Assembly: GCA_010015805.1 (NCBI GenBank)
Contig: ML978139.1
Coordinates: 248,001-312,000, forward strand
DNA: 64,000 nucleotides
Origin: Rhizodiscina lignyota
Lineage: Eukaryota > Ascomycota > Dothideomycetes > Aulographales > Rhizodiscinaceae
Reading direction: 5' to 3'
The notes beneath the pieces are model-generated. The model was not told where the DNA came from and searched no databases. It saw nothing but the letters and a program-made list of their open reading frames with translations. Made by a program: the position numbers and the translations under genes. Positions within the stretch are counted from its first letter, which is position 1; each line of letters starts with the position of its first letter. Below are positions 33,988 to 45,100 of the stretch, piece after piece.

Positions 33988-36564
33988 TTATCGCCCCTCC
34001 CAGACCATATTGATGCCGCTCCCAGGAGCTCCAAACGAGACGCTCTCCGGTTCCGGCTCTGGCTCCGGTGCTAGATATGCCATGCCTGAACCGTCGTGCT
34101 CATCTTCCGGATTGTCTTCGGGAGTGTCCTGTGGTGTCGACCCCAGAGGTGGTATTGACGGCTTTTGAACGCCTGGATTGACCTCAGCATTAGCCGCCGC
34201 GTCTTGAGAACGAGCAGCTTCGCCCCGCTCCTCTTGCCCTCTGTCTTGAAGCGCGAGGCTTTCTAAACGTTCCGCCGCATCCGTCGCATCTTGCTCTGTC
34301 TCATCCAGGGCACCAGTCTCGAGATCCAACAGGACTATCTTTCCAGTTTCCTCTTTCACCATCTCTATCTTGCCCTTCTTGTTTCCTATACCTTCTAGGC
34401 CAACTTGAACTTCCCCATGGCGCCGCCTTTCATTGATCTGCTCTCGCTCAAGCGCCTCTCTTCTCTTATGTTCTTGTTTCTGCACTTCCTCCTCATCGAC
34501 TTCCCACCCCATCCTCTCCAGCAGCTTGCCCGTACAAGCCGCATATCCTCCACTGCTCAGCAAGTCGCTCGCATCGAAGTTCTCAATGCCCCTTGCGTGC
34601 ACTTCTTCCAATCCAGCGACCGCTCCAAGGCCCGCTCTCAGCCTGTACAAGAACCTCAAGACCCAGTCATTGTTACTATAATAATTGATCACACGCCCTG
34701 CGACTACACCCCTGATCCTTCTCCACTCTATCTCGCTCCCCGTCTCTCTCTTATCACCCGACACTCCAGGTCCTGGTAAACCCATCATTATCACGTCCTC
34801 AACCAGTCCGAATGCATTCTGCCTGCTCAACTCCAAACAAGCCTGCCATACCACTCTAGCACCCACACCCCAGCCAACCAGCCGCGCAGGCCGCTCGCCC
34901 TGCGCCTTTGCCATCAGTACTTCGGCGAGCAATATCCCCGCCTTGTCACTCCTACTCAGTGCAATATTGAAGGGGCTGTCCAGAATACTCGCTGCTTTGA
35001 GCAACCCAAGTGGGAGATACAACCCTGACATGAGCGTGGCGAAGACCGTGTTTTGCAACACGAGAGCGGATGCAGCCGAAAATGCTGTACTGCGGACGAG
35101 TGAAGTGATTTTGGCACCGAGAGAGAGGCGAAGCCCAGGCTCGTACTGGAGAGCGAGGAGGTTGGTAGTATTTGGGAGAACGAGCCATGGAGTGGAGAAA
35201 TCAGACGGCTGGGCGAGAGCGCCTGCGATGGCGATTGTGACGTTGAGATGCGGATCTGGCGGATCTTCAGGCGGTATTGTTTGAGCTATTTCGGCTGCTT
35301 TCTCCGATTGCGGTCTTTCAGTGGTCTGGCCTCCGGTTAATGTCGAGATAGGTTCCGGTGGTCGCAATGGAATTAAATCGAATCCTTCAACTTCACCGCC
35401 TAGCTTTTCCACCACTTCGCTCAGTCTCTTTCCACCATACACTCCGAATATGGTGCCAACCAGCACACTATTACCAATGAGACCACCGAGCAGATGTGCC
35501 AGACCACCGAGGTGCAATAAACCCAAAGCTGGTCCGGCAACAACTCCTAGTGCTCCAGCTATCAACGGTGCGGCCAATCCACCCGTGACACCAATAAGGG
35601 CAGCACCTCCCACGACAGCGAGACCGCTCTTCCAGGTGAAATTTGAGGATGCCGGGGCATTGGATGACTCCGCCGGATGTGGTGGTTGAGGAGTGTTAGA
35701 TGAGGTGCTGGTGAGCAAAACCGTCGCTGCATTCGCCTCGTGCTCTGTGAGAGTCGACAGTGGCAGCTTCAGACTGGCAGCGAGGTGCAACAACAGTACT
35801 CTGGAAAGGGCGGAATAGTTCTCAAGCCCGAGAAGCATGAGCAACGCCGATTGCAGCAGCACGCTCCTCTGTGAGTCTGTAAACTGAAGCCGCGTATGTA
35901 GAGGCCTGTAGTGTCCATAGCTGCCATCCTGCCCCTTCTCAAAAAATCGGTATACTCCACGCGCTTCCCTATTGAGCTTCTCTTTCCTAACAGTATCGCC
36001 CAAAACGCCCAGTGTCGCTCCTATGCGACGCAACACTGAGATGCGCCACGCGTCGAAGAAGGTGAGTGCTGCTCGGCGAAAGCCTTGGAGTTCGGGAGAT
36101 GCGAGGCTTTGGGAGAGGCGCACGAAAGATTGCTCACGATCCCATTGCTCGTAGGGTTTGAGAGGGCGATTAGACGGAGAACTCGTTCTGTGCTCGGATT
36201 CGTGGGATATCAGAGGGTGCGGTCGATCCCTCGGAGGTTCTGGAGATGCTGGCTCATCGAAATTCATCAAATCCCATGCGTCTGTGGGGTTGTAGGAGCG
36301 TGGTGAGTAGGGAGGAGGAGCTTCATCCTCTTGCGCTGGACGCGTCGAAGAGCCCGCCGGAGAACTGGTCTGGGAGCTTGTAGGAATCGATAGATCGATC
36401 TCAAAGTTTGCGACAAGCTCCTTGCGCATGCAATCAATGCACACAAAGAGCAGGAGCGCGAACTCGAGCTTCAATGCCGGCGTGTTGAGAATGCTGGTCA
36501 GAGTGACCTCTCGTGGACCAGAGGTCTGGTTGCTCTGAGGCGCGCTAGTGAACCGTGAGAACAT
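33988..36564 (-). CDS. DUF726 / TMCO4-like alpha/beta-hydrolase-fold membrane protein
   Basis: An 858-residue intronless gene. The ATG at 36564 (MFSRFTSAPQSNQTSG) is chosen because the frame above it begins with GTG. The N-terminal third is Pro/Ser-rich, with a helical region (FRRAALTFFDAWRISVLRR). A Gly/Ala-rich membrane region follows (SGLAVVGGAALIGVTGGLAA, ALGVVAGPALGLLHLGGLAH). The hydrolase-like domain contains LVGWGVGARVVWQACLELSR, DVIMMGLPGPG and RVINYYSNNDWVLRFLYRLR, all typical of DUF726. Where relatives have GxSxG, this protein reads GWGVG, so the usual nucleophile is missing. The C-terminal 150 residues are acidic and low complexity, with an EPEPEPE run. Yeast Mil1 and human TMCO4 belong to the family. 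Confidence 0.88.
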   Translation of the reverse strand: MFSRFTSAPQSNQTSGPREVTLTSILNTPALKLEFALLLFVCIDCMRKELVANFEIDLSIPTSSQTSSPAGSSTRPAQEDEAPPPYSPRSYNPTDAWDLMNFDEPASPEPPRDRPHPLISHESEHRTSSPSNRPLKPYEQWDREQSFVRLSQSLASPELQGFRRAALTFFDAWRISVLRRIGATLGVLGDTVRKEKLNREARGVYRFFEKGQDGSYGHYRPLHTRLQFTDSQRSVLLQSALLMLLGLENYSALSRVLLLHLAASLKLPLSTLTEHEANAATVLLTSTSSNTPQPPHPAESSNAPASSNFTWKSGLAVVGGAALIGVTGGLAAPLIAGALGVVAGPALGLLHLGGLAHLLGGLIGNSVLVGTIFGVYGGKRLSEVVEKLGGEVEGFDLIPLRPPEPISTLTGGQTTERPQSEKAAEIAQTIPPEDPPDPHLNVTIAIAGALAQPSDFSTPWLVLPNTTNLLALQYEPGLRLSLGAKITSLVRSTAFSAASALVLQNTVFATLMSGLYLPLGLLKAASILDSPFNIALSRSDKAGILLAEVLMAKAQGERPARLVGWGVGARVVWQACLELSRQNAFGLVEDVIMMGLPGPGVSGDKRETGSEIEWRRIRGVVAGRVINYYSNNDWVLRFLYRLRAGLGAVAGLEEVHARGIENFDASDLLSSGGYAACTGKLLERMGWEVDEEEVQKQEHKRREALEREQINERRRHGEVQVGLEGIGNKKGKIEMVKEETGKIVLLDLETGALDETEQDATDAAERLESLALQDRGQEERGEAARSQDAAANAEVNPGVQKPSIPPLGSTPQDTPEDNPEDEHDGSGMAYLAPEPEPEPESVSFGAPGSGINMVWEGR

Positions 36565-37227
36565 AATGACAGATTTCACGGAGGCTCATAGATGGAGCTG
36601 GAAAGCAGAAGTAATGAGAAGTAGAATTTTGTCTTCATATCGCTATATTTTAGTTGACGTGGAAGTTGAAGTTGTGTGCCTGGGAAGGATGGGGCGGTGC
36701 GAGCTAGATCCAATTGCGCTGCACCGAGGCCTTTTATAGGGGCCAATTGTCCGCGGAAAAGGTATCTAATATGACTCTAGAAATACGTGCTATAGCTCAA
36801 TTTAAACCTTTTAGAGTCCACAGTATGATACAAATAAAGAGCAATCACCCAAACGCCAGCCATTTGAGCTCAAGCCAGCGGCGTTGGTGGTCCCGGCCAT
36901 AGGCGGATAACGACGCTCTCATCTATGCTTACAAAGATAAAGCTACTGTATGATAGAGGTGGGAATATGAATCCCCCGCAATGTTCTGACACCATTCCGC
37001 CTGTTTCCAATCTCTCCAGGAAGCCTGATAGTGGTGGTTCTCATGCACTTACGCCCATATATCCCAGACCTTCTAGATCGATGATCTACTATTCTCACTC
37101 AAATAAGAAGTTCCTACCCAAGTGATACATTCCTAGTCTCTCGGCGAAACCAGCGCAGTTTGGAATTAAGATATCCTTGATCGAGGGTGGTACTGTAACG
37201 GTCTCGCTCGAGAATGGAATGCGCAAG
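36565..37227. other. Intergenic spacer
   Basis: AT-rich region with the DUF726 promoter and 3' flank of the RNase gene. No gene supported. Confidence 0.45.
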
Positions 37228-38250
37228 TTACCTCCTCTTGGTGCTCCCAACAACTCTCCCGGTTGATTTTGGAAGGTATTTGATGCCGAAATCTGGGCAT
37301 CTGGACTTCATACCATCCGGATCCGAGGCAAGGTACTGTCCATATTGAGCGGAACCACGGACGTTGAAGTGATACCAGATCTCATCGAGGGCACCGCGTC
37401 TGCAACCCAGCGTAACGGTGCTTCCATTGCGGTGCTTCGAGAGTGCCGCTTGGATTTCATGCACGGTATACCTCTTCGTCCATGAAGGTTCGATGCCCGC
37501 TTCGGCGAGCCACTGCAAACAGTCTTAGCCATCATATCACACTCTCACTGGCAACCTTACCTGATAGGTCGGAAGGTCCTTAAATAGATCTACCGCCCGT
37601 TGAAAGAACTCCGGCACTTCCTGCGTCGGCTCATACTCGTCGTAGCATTCCGGGTTAAGCGTACTGATGCAAGTACCATGCTTGCTGAACTCATGCTGCC
37701 ATAGGTACTCGTCATTGCCTTTCCAATCTTTCCAGTACATGTGCATATCAGTTAGAAGCTCATGCTTTCCAAACGCGCGCAATATCTGCGTAATGTTTCT
37801 GTGATTGCGCCTGTGGTCACAAGAAGCATCAAATGTGCCATCACAGTGATCAGGCCTGCCATGTGTTAGACTCCGAGAGTAAGTGTATGAATACTCTGAT
37901 GATACGTACCATAATCCGTGAATGGTCCAACTGTCCTCTGGTCCAGTGGGAGGGTGCGTATCCCAAAATTGGGTCAGCAGCAGCTGGCCGCCGGGATGAT
38001 TAAAGCAGCAAAGATTTTCCACGGTCGTAGTATTTTGACAGCTCAACTGAGGGTTGGAGCATGCCTGCAGACTGCCTCCGCTGACCGTTGGATTGTTGTT
38101 GAGGATAACTTGAGCTCCGCCAAATGCAAGTCTCGCAAGCTTGTTGATCGAGGGGATTCCACAAGCCATGTCGTGCAGGGCGGCCGAAGCTTTTGAAGGG
38201 AGCGTTGAAAGCAGCTCAGTTCGTATGATGCTGAAGTTCGTGGATAACAT
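37228..38250 (-). CDS. rny1: RNase T2 family ribonuclease (Rny1-like)
   Basis: About 306 residues from three exons (introns 37856-37909 of 54 nt and 37513-37560 of 48 nt). RNase T2 cleaves RNA through 2',3'-cyclic phosphates; Rny1 acts in the vacuole and after release in stress. Both catalytic segments are intact: WTIHGLWPDHCDG (CAS I, whose W-P joint is created by the first splice) and EYLWQHEFSKHGTC (CAS II). Upstream is NPQLSCQNTTTVENLCCFNHPGG and downstream EIWYHFNVRGS and RCPDFGIKYLPKS. The N-terminus lacks an obvious cleavable signal, as in some Rny1 homologues. It lacks a long C-terminal extension like that of yeast Rny1. The first intron is stop-free and in frame, so an unspliced reading would add 18 residues. 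Confidence 0.93.
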
Positions 38251-38800
38251 AGCGAGGTGCGCTGAGCCCGCAGAAGAAAAACAAATTCATATAACTGTTC
38301 GCTGAGAGAAACGCTCCGCTATGCCCACGCTATATGCGAAGACCAAATGACGAGACAAAGATACTCTGAAAGATATTATACAGCTTCAACGGCTAAGGAG
38401 GCCTAAAAGAAGAGTCAAACAGGGTGGCTGTGAAGGGTCAGACGAGATCTCCGCCTTGCGCACAGGCTGGTCGCGTGGATCACACGCTGGAAAGGAGTGA
38501 CTTCTGTGAGCTCAGCGTTAACAACCGTTAATTCAGCGCGATTCCGGAAACACGTGTGGTGTATGTAGTCAGACAGGTTGACGCGCGTGGGACGCCTCAA
38601 AGAGGTTGCGCCAGCCAATCAGGGCGAACTGTCGATGCACTTCCCATCCCATCCGCCCCTGCCGTCTATCATACCTATGACCGTCATTTCCACAGAAAGA
38701 GTGAGTTCGATATTTTGCTGTACTTGTACCCTCATAGGATGTTGCCTAACCCAAAAAAATCCGAGAAAAAAAAATTGAGATGGGACGAAAAGCAAAATTT
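38251..38800. other. Intergenic spacer
   Basis: RNase promoter region and sequence up to the tRNA; nothing else seen. Confidence 0.45.
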
Positions 38801-38899
38801 CGACATAGACAAGATTCGAACTTGCGAGGCCGAAGCCATTAGATCGCTTAAACCGCGAGGGATTCAAGTCTAACCCATTAACCACTCTGGCACTATGTC
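38801..38899 (-). tRNA. tRNA-Ser (anticodon UGA) with intron
   Basis: The minus strand folds as a class II tRNA. Acceptor GACATAG pairs with CTATGTC (discriminator G). The D stem is CCA/TGG with loop GAGTGGTTAA. The anticodon stem TTAGA/TCTAA encloses CTTGAA-[intron]-A, giving anticodon TGA. An 18-nt intron beginning TCCCTCGCGG follows position 37, the normal site. A variable arm (TGGCTTCGGCCTC) and a T arm GCAAG-TTCGAAT-CTTGT complete it. A TTTT tract just downstream fits Pol III termination. All stems pair, with one G-U in the T stem. Confidence 0.93.
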
Positions 38900-40375
38900 C
38901 ACCTTTTTTTAACAAAGTTGATCAATTCTTGCAGTAAGAAAAATAGATATAGTGAGTAAATTTATCATTCTGTGTTCCGATGTAAATTATCTCTGGAGAA
39001 GAAATGGATGAAAGGCCCAACATCTTGCGTAGTAGGAAGAATGGAATTTACAACAATGAGAAATTTGAGAGCGTGTGAGAGGATAGATTGTGTGACTGGC
39101 GGATGCGGAGGAAGGGCTTCAAAGTTCTGGTGGGATGTGAGTGCCGAAGTTTGGCCCCCCTGAAACTGAACGTCAACGACGGCAAGAATCTTTCAAACCG
39201 CCAGCAACGAAGTAGTAGGCATTCTAAACCTCTGTTGCTCAACATTTATTGATGCATTGGTGAAGAGGCAGACGAGAAAGATTATCACCAATAGAGCAAC
39301 TGCGCACTTGCAGCAAGCCCACAAACAGACAAAGAGAGCACGACAAGCGACGTCGTAAGTAGAAGACAATCACGTCCAATCAGGAATTCAAGCTCTACAT
39401 TCTTTGATATTTTAAGCTCTGAGAGGTATAGAGCCCTGTTGCACTGTCTGGTTGTCGATAGCAGAGGTTGGGAACTCTCTACTGGATGTACTCTATACAT
39501 CAGTGCCCGTCGCATTAATTTCGCAAAATTCTCGTCTGGAGGGTCGTTTCTCTAGAAAGTGATGCCGATTTATACAGAAGCGTCGTCTGAGTTTTGATGT
39601 ATTCCTGAGACTTGGAGTTGTTGATTGGCCTCCATGTTGCGAGCTGTTTGCTTGTTCGCTGTGGATATGGAGACCGTCCGGTATGCATCCGCTACTTCAT
39701 TTGCTACAATGAGATCAAGATTTGCTAATTTCTTTTAGACAGATGAAAAGGATCAAGAAACGAGAGAACGAGAGAACAAAAGATTTGAACGTTGCTAACT
39801 ATAAGAGCGATAAATTGGGGATACTCTGACCGGCATGAAGATATGACAAAATCGAATTGGCTATATATAATGGCCACATACGTTTACCACCTTCCTCTAC
39901 TGGGTGTGCCATTTGGAGCCTAAGGATCACCGATATCGCTCAAGACAATCCACTGCTCTGAAGCTAAGCGTCTTTACGGACATTGTCCTTAAGGTATATA
40001 CATGCTCATCAATCCGATGTGTCTTCCGCGGCTTTTCTGACTCAATGCAAACGCAGATATTTTAATAATACTGGATATTGCGACTAATGGCAATCTGTCC
40101 CCACTATCGGCTCGAGTGTTGGATGTTTCAGAACACGCTGATTTTACTTTATTCGTAGAAGACGCCGCGAATAGCCGTGTAACATTCACCACAACACCCA
40201 GTTGTGCCTTGCAGCTAAATTTTCTGATTGGCTGTAGTCCAGGCATGCTTCCCAGCACATTGATGTGCAATCTCCCGAAGTTTATACTTCAGTGACACCT
40301 CTTCGATCTCAACTCAAGAACGCTTTCTTCTTTTCAACCTCACAACGAACACATCCTCAATGCAACAACATCAAG
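38900..40375. other. 1.5 kb AT-rich intergenic region
   Basis: No gene or intact repeat supported. A stretch near 39890-40000 has vague 5S-rRNA-like words but does not hold up. Confidence 0.4.
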
Positions 40376-41680
40376 ATGCCTCCACCACCTATAACTGAGG
40401 ACGATCTTACGCGTGCTCGCGAAAATCTGCGTCGTGCCATCGAAAATAATCTCCGTCCCATCGAAGGTGCAGGTCCGGCCGCCCAAGCTTTTCGTGTCTC
40501 GACTGCGCTGCGAGATGCACCCTCAAGAGGAACCGCCACCGTGGCCGCAGCTCCCGGTATCAGAATGGTAATTGCACAATTCGACGGTCCCATTCCTCTC
40601 GAGAGCCTTGATTACGTCTTCGAGCAGAGCGAAACCGCGCACGCGGCTGCCTACCCGGCTCTTCGAACGCCCCGCCCCCCGACTGGCGACAATGTTTCAG
40701 AGGAAAGTGTCGAAGAGTATGACGAGGCCCAGGATCGAGCGATGCATTCAGGCTGGGCGCGTGCCCATCTCATGGCGCTGGATGATGCTCGCTCCACCAG
40801 ACACCAGCCCACGGAAGAACCTCTCCAAGAGCATGATGAGCTCTCCACCAGCGAGCTGCCAGTAGAAGAACCTCTTCAAGAGCATGGCGAGCCACTTACT
40901 AGCGATCAACCCCCGGAGGAAACCCTCGAAGAGCACGACGAGCCTTCCATTAACACCACCATGACAAGATCCACGCCGACTGAGACTGTCGCGCCGTCTT
41001 CTACAGTAATCTACCCATCCGTCGACGGCCAGCTCGCAGAAGTCGAGGCCCATCCGACTCAAGAGAGCAACTTCTATCCGGCACCGCTCAACATCACGCC
41101 AACAAGGCTCATCTTTCAGCGCCGCCAGAATCGTAACATTCTCGCCGATCCCCATGCGGCTAGCACAGAACCCTTCCTCACTCGCACACGCATAATCGAG
41201 GATCAAGATGATGCGATCAAGCAGGCCATTCTCCGTAAGTCAATAGTCAATGTTTTCACTCGAGAGTTAATGTACACAACACTAACGCGACCAGGGAACG
41301 CGTACTTCCTCTTCGAATCACACGCTATCCACGAGATAAACATTGCTGTGGGCTCCACTGTAGGTGCAAGCTCAGCAACTGCCGCCTCCTCCTCCAGCAC
41401 TGTGCTAGATCCGTCTAGCGTCACCTCGCCCTCGAGCGGATTCTTTGCGTTCCTGTATGCGTCGGTGCCACAACGTGTGGTGACCAACGGCATACCAAGC
41501 ACTCGCAGGAGCACGCAAGTGCTCATGGAAGGACCCAGGAGCTGCCGGACGCGCCGGCGTGCGCTGGAGGGACTGCTGGTGAGGACGGAGAGGGCGGTGG
41601 GAGAGAAGGTGTGTGGTGGTGCTGTTGGCGGTGCAGAGGAGGCACAGAACGCTGGTGAGGTGGCTGGTGAGGAGCAGTAA
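40376..41680 (+). CDS. Hypothetical low-complexity protein with Glu-rich tandem repeats
   Basis: A 414-residue protein from exons 40376-41234 and 41295-41680. The start ATG at 40376 gives MPPPPITEDDLTRARENLRR. Residues about 150-205 hold three copies of a 16-18-residue repeat: TEEPLQEHDELSTSE, VEEPLQEHGEPLTSDQ and PEETLEEHDEPSIN. A second globular-looking part contains ITPTRLIFQRRQNRNILAD and AYFLFESHAIHEINIAV. The C-terminus is Arg-rich, then Gly/Ala/Glu-rich. The 60-nt intron is stop-free and in frame, so its removal is based only on good GTAAGT and CCAG signals. I recognise no family. Confidence 0.6.
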   Translation: MPPPPITEDDLTRARENLRRAIENNLRPIEGAGPAAQAFRVSTALRDAPSRGTATVAAAPGIRMVIAQFDGPIPLESLDYVFEQSETAHAAAYPALRTPRPPTGDNVSEESVEEYDEAQDRAMHSGWARAHLMALDDARSTRHQPTEEPLQEHDELSTSELPVEEPLQEHGEPLTSDQPPEETLEEHDEPSINTTMTRSTPTETVAPSSTVIYPSVDGQLAEVEAHPTQESNFYPAPLNITPTRLIFQRRQNRNILADPHAASTEPFLTRTRIIEDQDDAIKQAILRKSIVNVFTRELMYTTLTRPGNAYFLFESHAIHEINIAVGSTVGASSATAASSSSTVLDPSSVTSPSSGFFAFLYASVPQRVVTNGIPSTRRSTQVLMEGPRSCRTRRRALEGLLVRTERAVGEKVCGGAVGGAEEAQNAGEVAGEEQ

Positions 41681-42139
41681 GCTGGGGCAGAAGAAGTACA
41701 AGTGAAGCAATGGGACGTAGAGGGGAGGACATAGAGATTCGACGATCGTCGCCTTTGGCGACAGCAATAACAAATTCACAAAGTCATGATACGACGATTA
41801 AGGAGATCCCAAAGTGAATCAATGTGATGCTCGATCACAAGCCCCTTTAGGTCACGGGAACACGCGTCAGAGAGGATTTAAGCCACAACCTTGTGGCGAA
41901 GTCAATAAAGAAACGCGTTGACGGAATTAAACCTATGGCGACCAGCATATTTATTTATCAAACGGATAGAGATTTGGTAAAGATGAACCGACTCGACTAG
42001 TATCTTTGATCTCATTCAGATAGTCAACGTGAACGCCACACCTCAAAATACAGCATGCATTGTGTTATGTCTATACCGACTTGCCATTTGGGTATCATAT
42101 GTCGAGAGCTGGCCACCCAAACGCCATATTCGTACTATT
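41681..42139. other. Intergenic spacer (convergent genes)
   Basis: 3' flanks only; nothing recognised. Confidence 0.45.
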
Positions 42140-45100
42140 TTAAATGACCATCCACTTCTCTCTTAATCTTCTCGCCGTAGCAACGTCACTGCTCATCGTC
42201 AATGTCGTACTCAACGCGTACGCGGCCTCCGCTGCAAAGCTTTCGGCCTCCTCACCCCTACCCTGTCTAAACTCGTTCTGTTCTTTCTCAACCTCCTCAT
42301 GCATCTCCAGCACCTTCTCATATCGCGGCAATGCCAGATGTACCAATCCCAGATAATGCCACATCCTTGCAACATTGAACTCCGCTTCCTGGATGTGGAT
42401 CTTGATGCCGTCCCTTGTGCGAAGGTCGTAGTATTTCATCATGAACGCGACGCCCTGCTGCGTGAAGTACGTCCTGTTTTCATTGAGCCGCTTGAAAGCA
42501 TGGTCGATGAAGGCATTAGAGATGCAGAGATGTAGGATCGGGTCCTCAGGTGCTAGGGCCAACGCACGGAAATAGTAGTAGAGCGCATTCTGCATCATCC
42601 CACCGGCCAGCATGACGTGTGCGTAGAGGGTTAGCAGCGTAGGATCCAGTTCCTCGATATTCTCCGGGTTGCCGCCGACCTTATCCAAGGCCTTCCGCTC
42701 TTGACCGGTGAAGAGGTAACTCATTCTCTGCTCCGGGGACAGTAACGCGTAATCCGCCGCTTTGAGTTGCCGTAATATCCACTTCTGGTTCGGACCAGAG
42801 TTCAGCCAAGTCCTGCTTCCGCCCGAGAAGAGACGATTCGCGGCGCTGTACAGCTTGTAAGCGTCTGATTGGTACTTGTATTTGTTTATGAAGTGGCGAG
42901 ACTCGAGACAAATGCTGTGCTCGTCGTTGTCAATTAATGCACACGCAAGCCACATATTATGAATATGCGCCATACGCTTTTCATTATGCACGAAAGGATG
43001 CGCATTCTCAGCGAGGAGAAGGGTGCGCCAACATGCAGCGTTTGACGACGTTTTCCTAATCTTTTGACGACGACCTCTTACGTTTCTGGCAGCCAATTCG
43101 CTATCGATTCGCCTCTCTGGTTCGGCTTCGTCTTCTCCTTCGTCGTCTTCATCCTTTTCGCGCTGCTCGCGTCTGTCACGCATGGCAGCGACATCCCCTT
43201 CTTGGCTTGGCTTAATCTTCTTGCCAAGTTTGGCCTGCAGCAAAGCGAGGCGGCAGAAGATCTCGACCCACTCATCGAAACGAACATTGCTGTAATCATC
43301 TGGTATTGTGTCCGAAGTCCAGTCTCCTTTGGAAGATTTCTTGATGAATCCCGCAAACGGCCTAAATTTGTCTCGGTTCGGATAGAGCTTGTCGACGCTA
43401 GCAAACTGTTCGATCATGAACTCCGCTATACGCATCCACTCGGCCTCAGCATGTGGTATTTCAGCATCGACCTCCGGCTGAAGCTCCTTAAGCTGCGTAA
43501 ACATATCTTGTACAACCTTCATCGTGTCTGGATTGAGCGCCCTCGTGCTGTCAGGTCGAAGTGCAGGCCTTATGTGACTGAGGTACGGCTGAGGGCGTAG
43601 ACGGCGTGGACCCGGGAGCACGGGCTTTCGGCGGTATTCTGAAGGATCAAGAAGTCGGCCATCAGGCGCTTCGGGGACTTCATCCGCATCGTACGGTTTG
43701 TCTGCGCGCCCCAACAAGTGGCCCAATCGGTGTTGGTAGATCGTCTGAGGCCGTGAGTTCCAAACCTCCTCCGCAATCTTCGCCGCCGTTTCCTTGTCTC
43801 CTAGGGTTTCATAGAGCCTGGCGAGGTCAATCTGGACTCTGAACTTCTTCTTCGCAACCTTCAAAAGCGCCTCGTAGATTGGGATAGCATCTGTAAGTCG
43901 TCCAGCCGCCCTGTAACACTCAATGGCCGATTCATAAAGTCCGACATCGCCGGCATCTGGTACTTGAAGGCAAGCTTCGTAGAATCGTAAAGCTTCGATG
44001 TGATTGTCCCTTTTTCGAAAGGCATCTCCAACGTCGACGAAAAGGTCGTGATAGTCCATCGCTTGAGAATTTTCCGAGCGGTCATCAGGATTGAGGAAGC
44101 TAAAGTGGTGCTGAAATTTGTCATTACTGGAAGATCAGGAGTTGAATAGGTCACTCTCACCTTTGCTTCTTCCAGATGTTCAGGTCCCATATGCAGGCGG
44201 AATATGCCAAGCATTGTCCGCATTTCCAGTGGCAGCCCTTCCCCATAAGAATCTTTCTTGTATTGCCCAGGCGTGAAAAATGCCTCCTTGATTCTTCTTG
44301 GTTCATCCTCAATATCCCACTCTCGATCATCTGATTGGTTGTCCCAATATGTCTCATTTTCTCGGCCTAGAAGCCATCGCGCTAGTTGTCGTAGCTTGAT
44401 AACGCCTTGTTCGTATAGTCCGAGCTCAAGCATCACGTCCATGTAGACGTTAACGGTCGAGAGGTCCATCCAGTTGCGTCCTCCTTTTCGTTCAATACGC
44501 TTGAAGTAATTGATTGAGTCTTCGAAGACCTCTGGGACGTGTTGGAGTCTTCCGGATCTGGAAGCCAATTTAGGAAGCTCTTGAAGCGTAAAGGTATCCC
44601 ATGGAGTGACCTTGAGGACTTCGAAGCAGTCTCGGCTGGCAAATCCATAATGCTCTTGTCGTGCGTACATTTCCATGCGCTTAAGGCGAGCATCAACATG
44701 TTCCGGATCAAGATAAACGATCCGAGTATAGAGAATCTTCAGGTTTTCCCACTCTGGGGTCCCGATCTCAGTCACAACCTCGCTCAGGCGTTCAGCAATC
44801 ATGAATAAAGCTTCAGTCTCATTTGTGAGGGCAGAGCCATGCAAAAGGACTGTTAAAGCGTCCTTCGTACGACCCAATTTCAAGAAGATCTCGGAGCGCA
44901 GGCTGTAAGCAACAAAGACCTCAGGATCCTCTTTCATTGCTTCATCCACAAACTTGTCAGCTTCTGCGTAGTCACCTTGGAGATACGCCTCTGTCGCTTT
45001 GCCTTGAAGCTCCTTGAATTTGTGGGATGTGTCGAGCTGCGCACGACGGCGTTTGCGGGGCGGCTTCGATCCACCTGGAGGTCGTCTTCGTTTCACTCCT

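Noticed and set aside
39885-40010. Words reminiscent of 5S rRNA (ACATACG ... GAAGCTAAGC)
   Set aside because: The similarity is patchy, the helices of 5S rRNA do not form and the order is not kept.
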